Origin: Leptodontidium sp. MPI-SDFR-AT-0119
Lineage: Eukaryota > Ascomycota > Leotiomycetes > Helotiales > Leptodontidiaceae
Assembly (NCBI GenBank): GCA_020726505.1
Contig: JAHLEZ010000020.1
Span: forward strand, 868,001-932,000
DNA length: 64,000 nucleotides
Reading direction: 5' to 3'
Part shown: piece by piece, positions 1 to 11,699 of the stretch
How positions within the stretch are numbered: the first letter of the stretch is position 1
How the letters are laid out: each line of letters opens with the position of its first letter
The notes under the pieces: model-generated
What the model was told of the DNA's origin: nothing
Seen by the model: only the letters and a program-made list of their open reading frames with translations
Database searches by the model: none
Program-made: the position numbers and the translations under genes

Positions 1-180
1 ACAGTAGTTGTTTTCCTGCTCCCCAGTGTTTCCCGAGGTCCGAAATCCAGAGGCAGCCACCATACTACTCCGCACTCCACAATTCTCCACACTCTCTTCA
101 ATGTTCAGCTAACCATTTATATATTGATCTGTTTCCATTGTGGAGTGAATCCAGAGTCTAATATCATTCCTGTCCTCAAC

Positions 181-2034
181 ATGGGATCCATTGAAACCTC
201 ACCACCACCACGCAAACAGCGCGACCTGCAGCTTGACCTGTCCCAGTATGCTGCACTTGACGCCAAGCAAGTCGGTCACCTTCGTCACTTTTACAACCTT
301 GTCTCGCAATCAGACGGATCATGGCACCACATGGGCTCCCAGGAGCCTATGCAGGAATTCAGTGGTGCTTATCGCTACCAGCTGGCTACCATGGCCTACG
401 CCGCGTCGGCGGCTCACTTCCATCGCGAGCCAGCCCTTCGAAGTGTCTACAAGCCCTTACTCCGCCGCATAATCCACAAGATGCTTTGTCGCGACGTGTG
501 GGGATACTGGTTCATGACGAGTCACTCCGGCTCCTTGACCGAACCTGACCGGACAGAGCTCCGCAAGCCTTGGGCCGATCCCGTGACGCGCGAGAATATC
601 ATGTACAGTGGTCATTTGCTGCTCATGACCAGCCTATACGGCATGCTCTTCGACGACGACGAGTTCGAGAAGCCCAACTCCATCGTCTTCAAGTGGACGC
701 CCCTGTTCTGGGGCTTTGGCCCAGAGATATATTCCTACGACAACCGGAGCCTTCAAAAGGTCATCCTGGCAGAGATGGAGCGAAATCACTGGGTCGGTTC
801 GTGCTGCGAGCCGAACCTAGTGTTTGTAGTGTGCAACCAATTCCCGGTAATTCTAACCCCTATCCCATAGTCATGACTGGAGCTGCAACTGACGCAGCAC
901 TCAAGATTATTGCTATGCGTTACAACGATGTGCGCGACGGGACTAACGTTGCCGATGAAGTCACCGACAAGTACAAGAAAGCTTGGGACAAAGCTGGCAT
1001 GGTCCAATCCGATGGCTTATTCGCAGATTGGCTCATGGTTAAGCAGCAGCTTATCGTTCCTCCAAAGGATGCTCCACACGGCTCAAGGCCGCCGAGGAAC
1101 ATCGGCTTCACTGCATGGTATGTACAAGCGGTGGCATTCTTAGCCGTCTTCATAGACAGATTAAGTAAAGGAATATAGGGCAGCGGCATATATGCACGCT
1201 TGGAATTCCGAGTTCGTGGAATCTAAATACGAACAGCAGGTGCTTGGATACGTCACAAGTATCAACGGGCAATTTAGAATCCGGCCAGCGCCCGTCGCCA
1301 GCGCATTCCGGGCCTTGGTCAACAACCACAGTGCGTCGCCTGACTCGGAGGAAACCTTTAAGCAAGCTGTGGAGGATGCGAAGACATTGCCCCCTTCGTG
1401 GATCCCTTTCCATCCGGCAACATATGGCCATGTTTGCCAATGGCTGTCGGAGCTAGGGAGGAAAGAGGAGCTCAAAGGTGTGCTCGATTACACCGACAAG
1501 CATCTCAACCCTACCTGGGAAAGAGGCGGACTGTTCTACCCCAGACAAGATGAGCAGATCCCTGACAGCACAGATATTACGTACATGGAACCTCACTCCG
1601 GAAATGCTGGTATAGGGTACAGCAGGTTAAACGTTCCAAATGGGCAGAAGATAATGTGGGAAAGACCATGGGCTAAGGAGATCTTGGCAACTCGACCCTG
1701 GATTGATGGAATTTCTTTGGAGAACGGAGTTGATTATTTACGAGGCTGCTGGGACGAGTCAAAGAAGGCACTCATCTTCACGGCAAGAACGTGGGATGCA
1801 AGCCAGACGGTTATAAACCCCCGCGCACAAAACCTCAGTCATGGGGAGTGGTCTGTCTACGTAAACAAAGAATTCAGAGAATCTAGGTTCGTCAAGGACA
1901 ATGGGTCTTTCGAGATCGATATTGCCATTGGAGGGGAACCTGTTGATGTTGTCTTCAAACGAACAGGTCCGGAGGAGTTTTGCCAAGACCAGCGAAGACG
2001 GAACTTAGACTTTAGACGACTTCGTTGCGCTTAG
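181..2034 (+). CDS. Linalool dehydratase/isomerase-domain protein
   Basis: Three exons, 181-846, 906-1117 and 1179-2034, give 577 residues. Introns 847-905 (59 nt) and 1118-1178 (61 nt) have GT/AG ends and restore a continuous frame through CNQFP|IIAMRYNDVRDGTN and GFTAW|AAAYMHAWN. The signature CEPNLVFVVCN (residues 209-219) resembles the paired-cysteine region of bacterial linalool dehydratase/isomerase; the two cysteines are nine residues apart, as I recall for the bacterial enzyme. MYSGH (about residues 141-145) supplies a candidate active-site histidine. Fungal members of this family are (alpha/alpha)6-barrel proteins and most are uncharacterised, so a terpenoid substrate is only an inference. 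The first ATG of the open frame (181) is chosen. I see no signal peptide. No terpene synthase gene lies nearby. The fold assignment is fairly sure, the reaction is not. Confidence 0.8.
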
Positions 2035-2043
2035 CTAGGGGCA

Positions 2044-2240
2044 ATGGATTTGGGGACAATGTATTTAGAGACAATGGTTTATGGAATGATGGTTTTGGGG
2101 ATAATGGATTTGGGGACAATGGATTTGGGGACAATGGATTTGGGGACAATGGATTTGGGGACAATGGATTTAGGGACATGGATCTGGGGGCAATGGTTTA
2201 AAGGACAATGGATTTCGGGATACGTGGTTTTAGGGACTGA
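2044..2240. repeat. 15-bp minisatellite
   Basis: About 13 tandem units of consensus ATGGATTTGGGGACA, perfect in the middle (2104-2170) and degenerate at both ends. The unit is a multiple of three, so the plus strand reads as repeated MDLGT, but codon context and the lack of a conserved flank argue against a gene. It starts just 10 bp after the stop codon of the upstream gene, so it probably lies in that gene's 3' UTR. From 2241 to 2656 I see no convincing gene. Confidence 0.9.
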
Positions 2241-2656
2241 AACAACTACCCCCAAACCATCGTCCACATCATATCTTGATAATTACGTCTCCCAACCATG
2301 TCAAAGTTCCCTTAAAACCTCACCATCGACATCATCCCACCACCTTCCCCCGCCCAAAAATCAGCTCTACTGTGATCAAACCTAACTTAGACCAGCGTTT
2401 TGCTGACCTGATAGAACGGGTATCTGTTGATGAAGATGTTGGCACTGTTCTTGACGAAATGTCGAGTCAACTAAACCTTCGAATGATACAAAATTCATGA
2501 ACCCTCCTCACTAGTGGCATCATCTCTTATTCAAGTCTCCTCCTAGAACCTTTATCCATGTGTACGTCTTTCGAAGCCAGAAGATGAGCCAATGTACACA
2601 GAGGCGTCAAGACTGCAGCGCTACTCGAACGACTCAAAAAGATATGCTAGCAAGCG

Positions 2657-3403
2657 TCAGCAACGAGCCGGAGTGGAAGTTGTAAATCTCACATCCGACA
2701 GCTCGTCCGGTGTTGCAGAAGCAGTAGCTTCCAGAAAATGGACCGCCTCGGCAGACCAGCCCTCTGGTGAAGCCTCCAAGGTCTCTCTCTTTTCATTCAT
2801 CATCTGCAACATGATTGTGCCTAAGGACTCCGAATCTTCCGAGATATTCTCTTTATCATCCGGGAAGTTGGTGGGATCTGAATTGTAGTCAAGAGCTATA
2901 CAACGCTTCTTGGGTTATGTTTCTCACCAATCTTAATATTGCCTTTCGAAGAGATGAAAATATTGTCTATTGAAATGCGTTGGTGATCGAGTTTCCTGGA
3001 ACAGATGAAGTTTATGGCAACCAGGAGCTACGATGTTAACAAATATAGAGTGGAGGAAGGATGATATGTGATTTACCTGACTAATGATGTATGCTATTTC
3101 TCGTTCTGTCGGATAGATCGAGCGTAATAATAAATCTTCTATCGAGAAACCTACATACTCAGTGAATACAAAGGCTTCATCTTCAAATGAATAGCATTCG
3201 TAGATATCAACGAAATTCGGGTGTTGGACTTGAAGTAAATGGCGCCCCCCCTGGTCCCGAGACGCGATACCACCAAAGATCCTCATCACCCGGATTTCTG
3301 TATCATTATTACAAAGGACGAGTGTGAGGCCTGAGCCCAGCTTAAGGAATGGTTCGTAAAAGTCCCAATGGTTACACCCGAACAACGGGATCTCCCTCAA
3401 CAT
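2657..3403 (-). CDS. Protein-kinase-like protein (predicted pseudokinase)
   Basis: Exons 3403-3077, 3027-2928 and 2877-2657 join in frame across introns 3076-3028 and 2927-2878 (49 and 50 nt, GT/AG). The product reads WDFYEPFLKLGSGLTLV (N-lobe start), HPNFVDIYECYSFEDEAFVFTEYV (hinge region), then HQRISIDNIFISSKGNIKI where kinases have the catalytic loop. The HRD aspartate is absent and D-P-T replaces DFG, so catalysis is unlikely. A short C-lobe with GWSAEAVHFLEATASATPDELS ends the protein. I recall this truncated kinase-like family as expanded in Helotiales. The start is uncertain: an open stretch upstream (3677-3408), one frame away, could be a further disordered exon (it holds many Ser/Pro), so 3403 may not be the true start. 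Confidence 0.7.
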
Positions 3404-4023
3404 CCGTTCAGAAATCTTTGGAGATGACCTTTGGGGGAGGGTGATTTGCTAGGAGTGACGTCGAGGCATAGGGACGTTTCTTGGTTATCGGGACTGATGT
3501 AGTGGGAGTCTCTTCAGGTCTTATATCGGATCCCTCCCTCATAATTTCTCTGCCGGATTCGGAAGCGCAGGATCTGGACGAAGGAGGAAGGGAGCGAGCA
3601 GTCTTAAAAGCATCAAACAGCAAGGACGAGGTGTTATGATAAACTTCTGCCGAAATAAGTTTGTCTTCTGCCTGCACGGTTGAGGACCAGTTTGTGGGAC
3701 TGCTTGAGATGTTTGGAAAAGCGACGGCAAGAGCGCAGTGTGCTGAAGTTCGAGAAGGACTCGATTTTGCAAATGAGGATAAGCCCTATGTCATTACGAT
3801 TCTTTAGGTGTAAGCTGAATTACCGTCTGAAGTCATTTCAATTCTTTTCTCTACTTCTGTTTATTAGACTGGATTTGACAGCGCTCCTTCTGGTGGGCAA
3901 TCAATCTGGTTGTTCAAATGTTCTTCGCATTCGGTTACAAGTTAAGCGATGTCAACAAACAACAACAAAGAAACACATAAACGAGCCCAATCCTTACAAA
4001 ATAGAGCAGCGCACATATATCAA

Positions 4024-5891
4024 TCAAAGTCTAGCCTTCGCCTTATCATTCTCATCTTTCGCCTCTTCCCTCAAAAGCCTCTTTAAAATCTTCCCACTGG
4101 CATTCTTCGGAATCGCATCCACAAACTTCACACCCCCAGTCAATTCCTTAAACCTCGCCAGCCTCTCCCTACAATAATTCTTCACAGCCTTTTCATCCAG
4201 CGCCTTCCCCTCCGGAGTATCCCTCACAATCACATACCCCCTTGGCAACTCTACATCTGCTTCAGTAGGATGCTTGACGCCGATGACCGCTGCATCGATG
4301 ATATGAGGATGAGATAGGAGAACGTTCTCGATCTCAGGTGGCGCGACTTGGAAACCGCGTACTTTAATGAGCTCCTTTTTGCGGTCGACGATATACCATT
4401 TTTTGGTTTTATTATCGCAGTAGACGATGTCGCCTGTTTTATAGAATCCTTCGGAGTCGAAGGACTCGCTATCTGCTTTGGGGTTCTCGAAGTAGCCGGC
4501 TACGACTATGGGGCCGCGGACGCAGAGCTCGCCGCGGACATCGTAGGCTGTGATGTCTTTCTCGTTCTCGTCGATGATTCTTGATTCGTTAGAGTTTGAT
4601 TATGGAATAAGTGAGAGAAGGCGCAATACTTAATGTCTAGACCAGGAAGCATCCGTCCCACACTTCCACTCACATCATCTTCCGGATAGTAAAACATGGA
4701 AGCAATACCAGACGTCTCCGACATTCCCCAAACCTGTGTCATAAAAGCCCCAGGCGCAAGCAAATCTCTCATACGATCCTGGGACTCCCTTCCCAGCGGT
4801 GCAGCTCCAACATTGAAAGTCCTGATGCTCTTGAGCGAGTACTTGCGTGCTAGATCGGACATGATGATGGAGATGATGATGGGAGGCACGAGTTGCAATT
4901 CGTTGATCTTGAACTTCTCGACGTTGGCGAGGAAAGGCTCGAGTTCGAAACGTCGCATGACGAAGGATACTTGACCGTCTCGTAGGGGAGTCGTGTGCGC
5001 GACTGGGTTGCGTTAATCGTGCCATGCCTCGTGGGGTTTTGTCAACAACTTACTTGGTGCAGCAGCAGCGTGGAACATGGGAAGACACAACAGTCTTCTT
5101 GACCTCCACTCTTTCCGGTTGATTTCCTGGGTGAGGGTGTGTTGGGCAACAAAGTTATAGTGAGAAAGAACCACAGCTTTAGGTAATCCAGTAGTTCCAC
5201 TACTGAACATTCTCGCTGCGGTGGACTTTTTGGCCGTCTTCTCATCATCGAACCTCACCCAGCCTTTCTCACCATGACCCAGGAGCTCTTTCCATGATCT
5301 GAACCCTTGGGGAAGTGGGTCGTGGACATCAAATATCCAGACTTTTGACTCTGGGATGCCGCATTTCTTGGCTGCTGCCATAGCATTTCCAAGCACTTCA
5401 GGTTCCGTGATAAGAAATGTCGTTTTTGATGTCTTGATGTGGTACTCTAGCTCGAATTGAGTATATGATGGATTTGTTCCTGCGAAGACACCTCCAGCGG
5501 CAATAATCCCTAGGAACATGATGGGATAATGGATCTGGAGTGGTGTTAATACACAAGTTATAAAGAGATTAGAGGACTTTGAACCTCAGTGACAAGATCT
5601 TACGTCATTGAAAGAATGCATGCAAACACAATCTCCCTTTTTCAACCCAGCGGCGTGAAATCCAGCGACCAGTTTACGAACCAATACACGAGCTTGGTTC
5701 GAGGAGATGGATCTCGACGTGTCTTTGGCATCGATGTAAATCTAGATGAGTTAGCAATGCTTGTTCACGTGAGTTGCTTCTGAACACGAGGGGACACATA
5801 CAGGCTCATCTTGATCAAATCTTGGTTCATCAAAAGTCCAAGAGAGGAGGTCCTTGGTAGGAATCGGGATATTTCTCTCGGTAGGAAACAT
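4024..5891 (-). CDS. 4-coumarate:CoA-ligase-like acyl-CoA synthetase
   Basis: Five exons on the minus strand: 5891-5802, 5741-5604, 5534-5054, 5002-4630 and 4579-4024, giving 545 residues, normal for the ANL superfamily. Introns are 50-69 nt. The AMP-binding motif SSGTTGLPKAVVLSH, the WGMSETSG motif, the YKTGDIVY stretch, the DRKKELIKVRGFQVAP hinge and the C-terminal lysine context IPKNASGKILKR are all present, so adenylation and thioesterification should both work. The family forms acyl- or aryl-CoA from carboxylic acids and ATP. The C-terminus ends in ARL, a possible type 1 peroxisomal targeting signal, which several fungal 4CL-like enzymes carry. The substrate cannot be told from sequence. 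No biosynthetic partner gene lies next to it. Confidence 0.9.
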
Positions 5892-8113
5892 GATGGAACA
5901 CTATCTTCGGAATTTCAAATCAACCAATGAAGTATGAATAGCACAACAAATAATGAGACTCTACAAAAGAACGGTTTAAGCAAAGATGAGATTTGTACCC
6001 AGCAAGCCTCGAGGATGGACAGACATTATCAAAGAGAAGCTGAAACCGAAATCGACCGTTGTAAAGCGAGGTCCCGTAACCCTGGAGTTTACGGAGGGTG
6101 TCACGGATAAGACATCGTCCGGCATCTTAATCCTGACTTATGAAAAGTGGCTGAGCGTACACAAAGTCAAAGTACTTCCGTTGTGCCGAAAATACAGTAC
6201 TCCCCCCGGCTGGAGAGTTATTCAGTGAAGTTGTAAGTTTACTCTCTAGACCTGAAGTAGGAAGAATCTCTTGCTGTTTTGAGTGTGGCAAAGAAGCAAG
6301 TTTAGTATGTTGATATAGAAACTGTGAGGAGAAATAGCCCTGTTCTTGTAAAAGCGGCTGCCAAGCACAGAAACAGCACAGACTTCATATTTCTGGCCTG
6401 GCTGTCGATCCACTGTTCATCAAGCCTGCCACGATAAGAAAGTATATATTGAAACCTTCCAAGTATGTTCCGTTGCGTCGGAAATTCCAATGTATTACTA
6501 GAATTACCACTATCTCAGTCCCGTCATGAGCATTGCGGGCAAATGAACCTTCCTAGATGTCGGTGATAGGGCGGGCTAGAGTCTGGCGTACTCTGGCGGG
6601 CTCCATTAATACAGGATGTTAAAGCTGGAATCAGAGGTTACTTGCCCGCATTGCTCGCATTGCTTGTCCTGGATCAAAATGGTGGTGACTCTAGTGATTT
6701 CACCGGATTCTCCGGCGCAATGGACATGCTTGGTAAATTTCAATATAGTTTTCTTGACTCTGGGGTGTCCCTGGTGCTTTTCGTAAGGGAGCCGGGATGT
6801 GCAAAGACATCATGTGGCAGGTTCACCTGTACGGAGGTAGGTTTTGGATAAGTTGGTGGCTTGGCTCTCGCATCTCCCTTCCTGTCCCCGATCTGCTCAA
6901 ACTTGTTCAACTGCCGCGTCCTCAGAAACACGCCAGAATACAGGTTCAGGTAAACTAAGTCAGCTGTTCTCCCATTCGGGCCAGACAACCGCCGATAACC
7001 CCGAGGTCTTTGACGAAGAGGCCACAGTATTGGCGACGAATGATCTGCGATTGTGGCAAGGTCTCTTGCATCCTGGGTTTGTGGATGGTCCGGTTTGGTA
7101 GGGGAATTTATGGTTGACATTAGCGCAGTCCGGCAAATGACAACCTGATACACGCTACGGCTTTGGCACGGGCCAATTCTCGGTCACGACGGGACAAATT
7201 CACTGTGACATTTTTGTGCGCAGAGGCCTATTTGTCCCTCTGAGTTTGGGCTGACTAACCTGTGTTACACCTACTGCTTAGCACAAAGATGAAGCGGGGG
7301 CATGTCAGTATCGAGGAGCCTCCTGATGTCCAATAGGAGTATGCGGGATGGAAATTGTCACAGGCTGTGAAGATGACGACTGTGTGGATAGCGCGCAAAG
7401 TAAGGATGGAAGAAGAAGAAGGAAGTCTGAGAACAGAGAGAGAAACGGTCGCGTACTTGCTCGCAGGAACATAGAACGTCAAAGAAAATTATGGATACAG
7501 TACAGTACAGTACTGTCCTGTATCGCTGTTTAACAAGGGCTACTCTCTAAAAGTTGCTGGCCAAAATCGGTGGCTTGGTAAGCTCAAAAAGGCGTGAAAC
7601 GCATCTGACCTGGATAGGTACAGGTTGTGATTCTCGTCTGGTTGGAGAGGGCCTAAAGTAGACGCAGCCAATCTTGGATCCTTCCGGTAGGAACTTTACT
7701 GACAAAGGCAATGCGAGTGCTTCTAGGTGAGTTAGATCATCCACAATATCTCCATAGGATGCTTGCATAGTCAGAGTCTATCAAGCTAAGGTAAAGCAAG
7801 GAGCCAGCTAAGAGACATTGACAGCTGGAAGCGCATCGGCCCACAATTTGAGTTTATGTATGCATAAGACGATATGTATAATTAATATTGTTTGCGTCGG
7901 CCGACTACAGTCCCGAAAATGAAAAAAATGACCACGCTCACGGAACGGAGTGCAGTTAAGAAGTCCGGTAGCAATCATGAAAATTCCAAATACTCGACTA
8001 TATATTTGATCGTTTCTCCTCTCTCAGTCCCTTTTCTCGTGTATCGTTACAGCTCGCATACTATTTTTCTTACCCTCATTTTTCAACAACAACACCAAAA
8101 GATTTAGCCAAAA
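5892..8113. other. Intergenic region, no supported gene
   Basis: Only short overlapping open frames occur here (for example 5986-6228 plus, 6740-7153 minus), none with recognisable motifs or splice structure. A palindromic stretch near 7497-7522 contains repeated ACAGT/ACTGT units. I see no transposon termini. Confidence 0.5.
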
Positions 8114-8602
8114 ATGGCCGAAGCATTGGGTGACCCGTATCTCGACACCACTCCGGTCAGCAAGTCCACCGCGGAATTTCCCACTCTGAAGCCAACGACA
8201 TGGAAGGAATTCAAAGGGCCCATACCAGTGGAAGTTACTGGCGCTGGCGATGTCGATGGGACAGGCCGAAAAGCATTCTTTCTCCACCTCGAGGCGAAGC
8301 CAGGCAAGGAGGACGCTGTCCAAGCTTTCCTAAGGGACATCAACAAGGGCGTGGACGAAGAGCCATTGACCGGACCTTGGTTCGCCTTAAGATACAGCAA
8401 AACGTCATTTCTCATTTTTGAGGCTTTCCCGGACCACTCAGGTCGCCGAGAGCACACCATGGGCCCGGGAGGAGCACAATTCCTGCGTGTTGCCGAGATC
8501 GAGGACTTCCTCGCCTTCCCCACTCAAATCTACAAGTTCGATGTCCTGCATGGCAAATTTGGTATTATGATGGGTCAGCCGGTCACTCCAGTTGTGACAT
8601 AG
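8114..8602 (+). CDS. ABM-fold (dimeric alpha/beta barrel) small protein
   Basis: An intronless 162-residue frame starting at an ATG in AAAATGG context, preceded by a pyrimidine-rich leader. The central part (KAFFLHLEAKPGKEDAVQAF ... WFALRYSKTSFLIFEAFPD) matches the pattern of antibiotic-biosynthesis-monooxygenase-like dimeric barrels: a strand with paired hydrophobics, a helix starting GKEDAV, then a strand pair around the aromatic-rich FALRY. Such proteins are cofactor-free oxygenases or binding proteins, and many in fungi have no assigned reaction. The N-terminal 50 residues are an extra extension. I see no tailoring-enzyme cluster around it. Confidence 0.7.
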   Translation: MAEALGDPYLDTTPVSKSTAEFPTLKPTTWKEFKGPIPVEVTGAGDVDGTGRKAFFLHLEAKPGKEDAVQAFLRDINKGVDEEPLTGPWFALRYSKTSFLIFEAFPDHSGRREHTMGPGGAQFLRVAEIEDFLAFPTQIYKFDVLHGKFGIMMGQPVTPVVT

Positions 8603-10050
8603 GCTGTCAGTGGGCGAGGGCTATCTTCTTGTTAGGAAAAGCGGGTTTGACCATGCATGAGGACTGCCGTTCAAGTTGCGGGAATACATGGCATTGTAGG
8701 AGAATCACTTGCACTGCGCTACGATCATGTATATGGGAGTGGGAAAGGTGGATGGCAGCGGTTGGAAGCATGAATTAGAACACCCATTAAATTCAATTCA
8801 AGCTATTCTGGCTTCAAACTGATTCCTCATTCATGTCAAAGTGGTCTAATGACATAACATCGCATCGTGATTGTTGACGAGGCCAGGATTCGGGGCTAGC
8901 AGTGACAATTGCTTCCGGCGGAGAGCTTACTTTCGCCAACTCTAGGGATGCTCACCATCAATCTACACCAAAGGAGCTTGTACTCAACTCCAATCCCACC
9001 TCTTTCGATGGAACGTTCGATGGTGTCTCCACGCCATTTAGACACTCCAGGTGTATATCAATTATACCTTGGCTTCTTCGCTCTGATTTGGTTGGCAGAC
9101 GCAAAGTCTCGATGCCATCTGATGCCAGGGGGACAGAACCTTAAAACCCTTCGCATCAGAAGAGGACCTCATGATGGATGCCTCAATCTTATCTCGTCAT
9201 CTTGCCTGGGAAGTCACCCGAACAGGAACTGCAACGGAGAATCACGGCTATTAACGCGGTTACGTTGTACCGCGGCGTAGAAGGGGAGGCACCGTCTCGC
9301 CATGTTCGGCGTGGTCCTCCCGGCACGATTGTCAGCCCCCCCGTGCAAGCCGCCGAGCCAGATGTCGCACTCTGCCAGTCCTGTTCAAAGTCAGAAGCCT
9401 GTAAGAGCATTTGCACGGAAAGGCATACTGGCATAAGCTTCACAAAGTTGTCCCAGTCTCTCACATGAAATACCGTACATGCGTCATAGTCCATGACTTC
9501 CATGCCGAGTTGAGTTACTTCGCAGAAAAAGGCAAACGCCATCCTGAATGATATCAGGAACTATGTCAGCCCTGAAGTCTTCATTATCTGTGCATTAGCT
9601 GCGCATCCTTCAGCATTGGGAACCGCGAAGCTTGGTGATTATGTGTCGATGATCGGACATTTATGGGAGGGGGTGTCTCACCCGAAAGGCCTGACAATGA
9701 TCTCCAAAAATTATGGGAGGAGGATATCCACAACATCCGAGCTTGTGTTGTACGATGGACTACATGCAAACCAAGCTTATTCAGGTGCGGAAGTACTTAT
9801 GCGTGCAGTAACTTCACTTCATTGTGTCATACTGATTTCCCGAGCTTCATGGCAAACATATTCTCTCGGTCCTCGCCTTGCCCTACGGGCTTTCCTCCAT
9901 TTTCAAACAGCCGGCCACCTGGAAACGTTACCATCTTCAACTAAATATGCGAGCAACCAACTCGACTTGATACGAAGGATAATAAGCGCCTTTAAGATTG
10001 TCATTTCCAGAAGGCTCAAGATCCGCCCGTGGCAGGCTTACAAGAGGCGT
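8603..10050. other. Intergenic region, no supported gene
   Basis: Several short frames on both strands, none convincing. On the minus strand at 9542-9420 a stretch reading FHVRDWDNFVKLM faintly resembles an EthD-type dimeric barrel, but it is too short to call. Confidence 0.4.
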
Positions 10051-10655
10051 CTAGCCTTGGACAAGAGCATTCCCCTGTCCCAACATCGTTTTGAAGAACT
10101 CTGTAGGAGTGACCTTAGGTGCTGCCAATTCAAGTACCGCCTTGCTGGTCGTAGAAGCAGTGCATAGTCCAGCCCATGCTGTCTCCACAGCATACCTCAT
10201 GGACAGAATGATGCTTCTGGTCTCCGAAGTCTGCTGGTCCGCCAACCACTGGAGGAATGACAGATCCTTGAAGTGAACCTCTTCAACCTTTGGTACCGAT
10301 CTCCTTCTCAACCAATTCCACGACCTGTCGTCCAGTGATGTCCTCCGGGCCGTTCAAGACATACTTAGCCTTATCATGCTTCGTGATGTCGTCCTCAACC
10401 AGGAGGTGAGCGGCAAAGACTGCGACGTCGTTCGCGTCAATAATACCAACAGGTGCATCCTGTGAAGAAGCTATCCTCAAAGCACCCTGCTTTCCGGTCT
10501 TGCGAAATCCCTTGACTAGCTCTGCGGTAGGGCCCAAGATGAACGACGTGAAGACGTTGGGCTGCAGCGAAGTGCATCGCAAGGTTTGGAATTCGGGCGA
10601 ACTCAACAAGGCCTCAGTTGCCCAGTGGGATCTCGGGTAGTCGGCTCCCTAAGTT
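10051..10655 (-). pseudogene. NmrA-like family gene, 5'-truncated and frameshifted
   Basis: Translation of the minus strand resembles the intact genes at 15.6-16.7 kb and 20.4-21.4 kb: YPRSHWATEALLSSPEFQ, then SLQPNVFTSFILGP, YVLNGPEDITGRQVV and VHFKDLSFLQWLAD. The N-terminal Rossmann half is missing; homology begins at about 10655. Near 10295-10305 the frame shifts: EKEIGT is followed by a stop in one frame while KVEEVHFKDL continues in the next, which one missing base explains. The 3' end (VTPTEFFKTMLGQG) is present to a stop at 10051. It cannot make a functional oxidoreductase. Confidence 0.85.
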
Positions 10656-10818
10656 TTGGCGGGGTGTAGATTTGATGCCTTGCAAATCCGGCCGCAAACG
10701 ACATTCGACCGGAAGGACACTGGATCCTAACTAATCTTTATTTAGCCTAACGCCAAACTACGGGACCCTGTTTGCGATCCCCAAACTTGCATCCTCGCGT
10801 CCATCACATTCTTTTCAG

Positions 10819-11083
10819 CTTGCCAAGGACCAGTGCCCGATCTGCATTGGCGACGAATCGAAGAGCTATGAGGAGCGGATGGGCTCTTTTTGCCGCCCTG
10901 CGAAGATGATGGATCACGTTGAACGGATTCACCTCAAAGGAAGAGATCCACACGCTAAGATAGAGTGTTATCACCCAGTGTGCAGGTCTCAGGGGCTTGT
11001 TCTCGAACACGTGGAGCATTTCAAAGGCCATGTGGGGAGGTGCACGGCGTCAAGCTCCGTGAACCAAGGTTTGTGCGTGTGTT
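10819..11083 (+). pseudogene. Zinc-finger fragment (DUF3435/FluG-domain-like C-terminus)
   Basis: An open stretch encodes CPICIGDESKSYEERMGSFC then RPAKMMDHVERIHLKG, IECYHPVCRSQGLVLEHVEH and FKGHVGR, a series of Cys/His pairs as I recall from the C-terminal fingers of fungal DUF3435 (FluG-domain) proteins. The large N-terminal part of such proteins is absent. TTTTCAG just upstream could be an old splice acceptor. A related piece lies at 11451-11561. Confidence 0.6.
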
Positions 11084-11291
11084 AAAATAGACTGCGTTCC
11101 ATTTCATATAGATCTCCTCTTGTTTATGATTACTATGTCAAAAAGCCTCTCTCATGGGCGGAGTTTACTGTAGTGCCTGGAAAGATAGGTAGCAGGATAA
11201 ATCTGATTTGTGACAACTCAGAGCTGTTCGCATCGTAATCCTTAGGCATGCGACGCTCCACCGCCGCCTTCCTACTCCATCGACGGGCTGG

Positions 11292-11561
11292 ATGCATCCG
11301 ATCGTCCCTATATCAACTCTGTTGCCTCCCACCATCGAGGTCTCACCTGCGATCTACCAACCTCTCAAGATCAGCCCCTCCAACTGCAACCAACAATTCC
11401 ACTTGTTCCGTGAGCTCCCCTACGAACTCCGGGAACTAATCTGGAAGTTCTGTCTTGGAGACGAATCGAGGAGCTGCGAAGAACGAGTGGGTTCCTTTTG
11501 CCGCCTTGCGAAGATGATGGATCATGTTGAGCGTAGTCATCAGGCACGACTCGGGTAGGAG
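11292..11561 (+). pseudogene. Chimeric ORF: 2EXR/F-box-like start joined to zinc-finger fragment
   Basis: This 88-residue frame begins with an ATG and reads FHLFRELPYELRELIWKF at residues 36-53, the typical opening of fungal 2EXR/F-box-like proteins, then switches at residue 54 (about 11451) to CLGDESRSCEERVGSFC and RLAKMMDHVERSH, a close relative of the zinc-finger fragment at 10.8-11.1 kb. The join is in frame, but the protein stops soon after. Most likely this is two gene remnants fused by rearrangement; expression is not excluded. Confidence 0.55.
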
Positions 11562-11699
11562 GCGTGAAACAAAAAATACTAAATATAGTACCCAATTTCA
11601 CATAGTCGTTCTCGCCACCTGAATACCTTTTCTTACTGCTTTTAGACATGATGCTGACAGATTATATTTAGCCATACTCCTCCCTGCCTTAATGCTCCG

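Noticed and set aside
2044..2385. MDLGT-repeat protein
   Set aside because: A minisatellite whose unit length happens to be a multiple of three; no support for translation.
3680..4177. 165-codon plus-strand frame
   Set aside because: Overlaps the last exon of the CoA-ligase-like gene antisense and shows no domain.
9189..9542. EthD-domain protein on the minus strand
   Set aside because: Only about 13 residues resemble the family and the rest does not fit, even allowing an intron.
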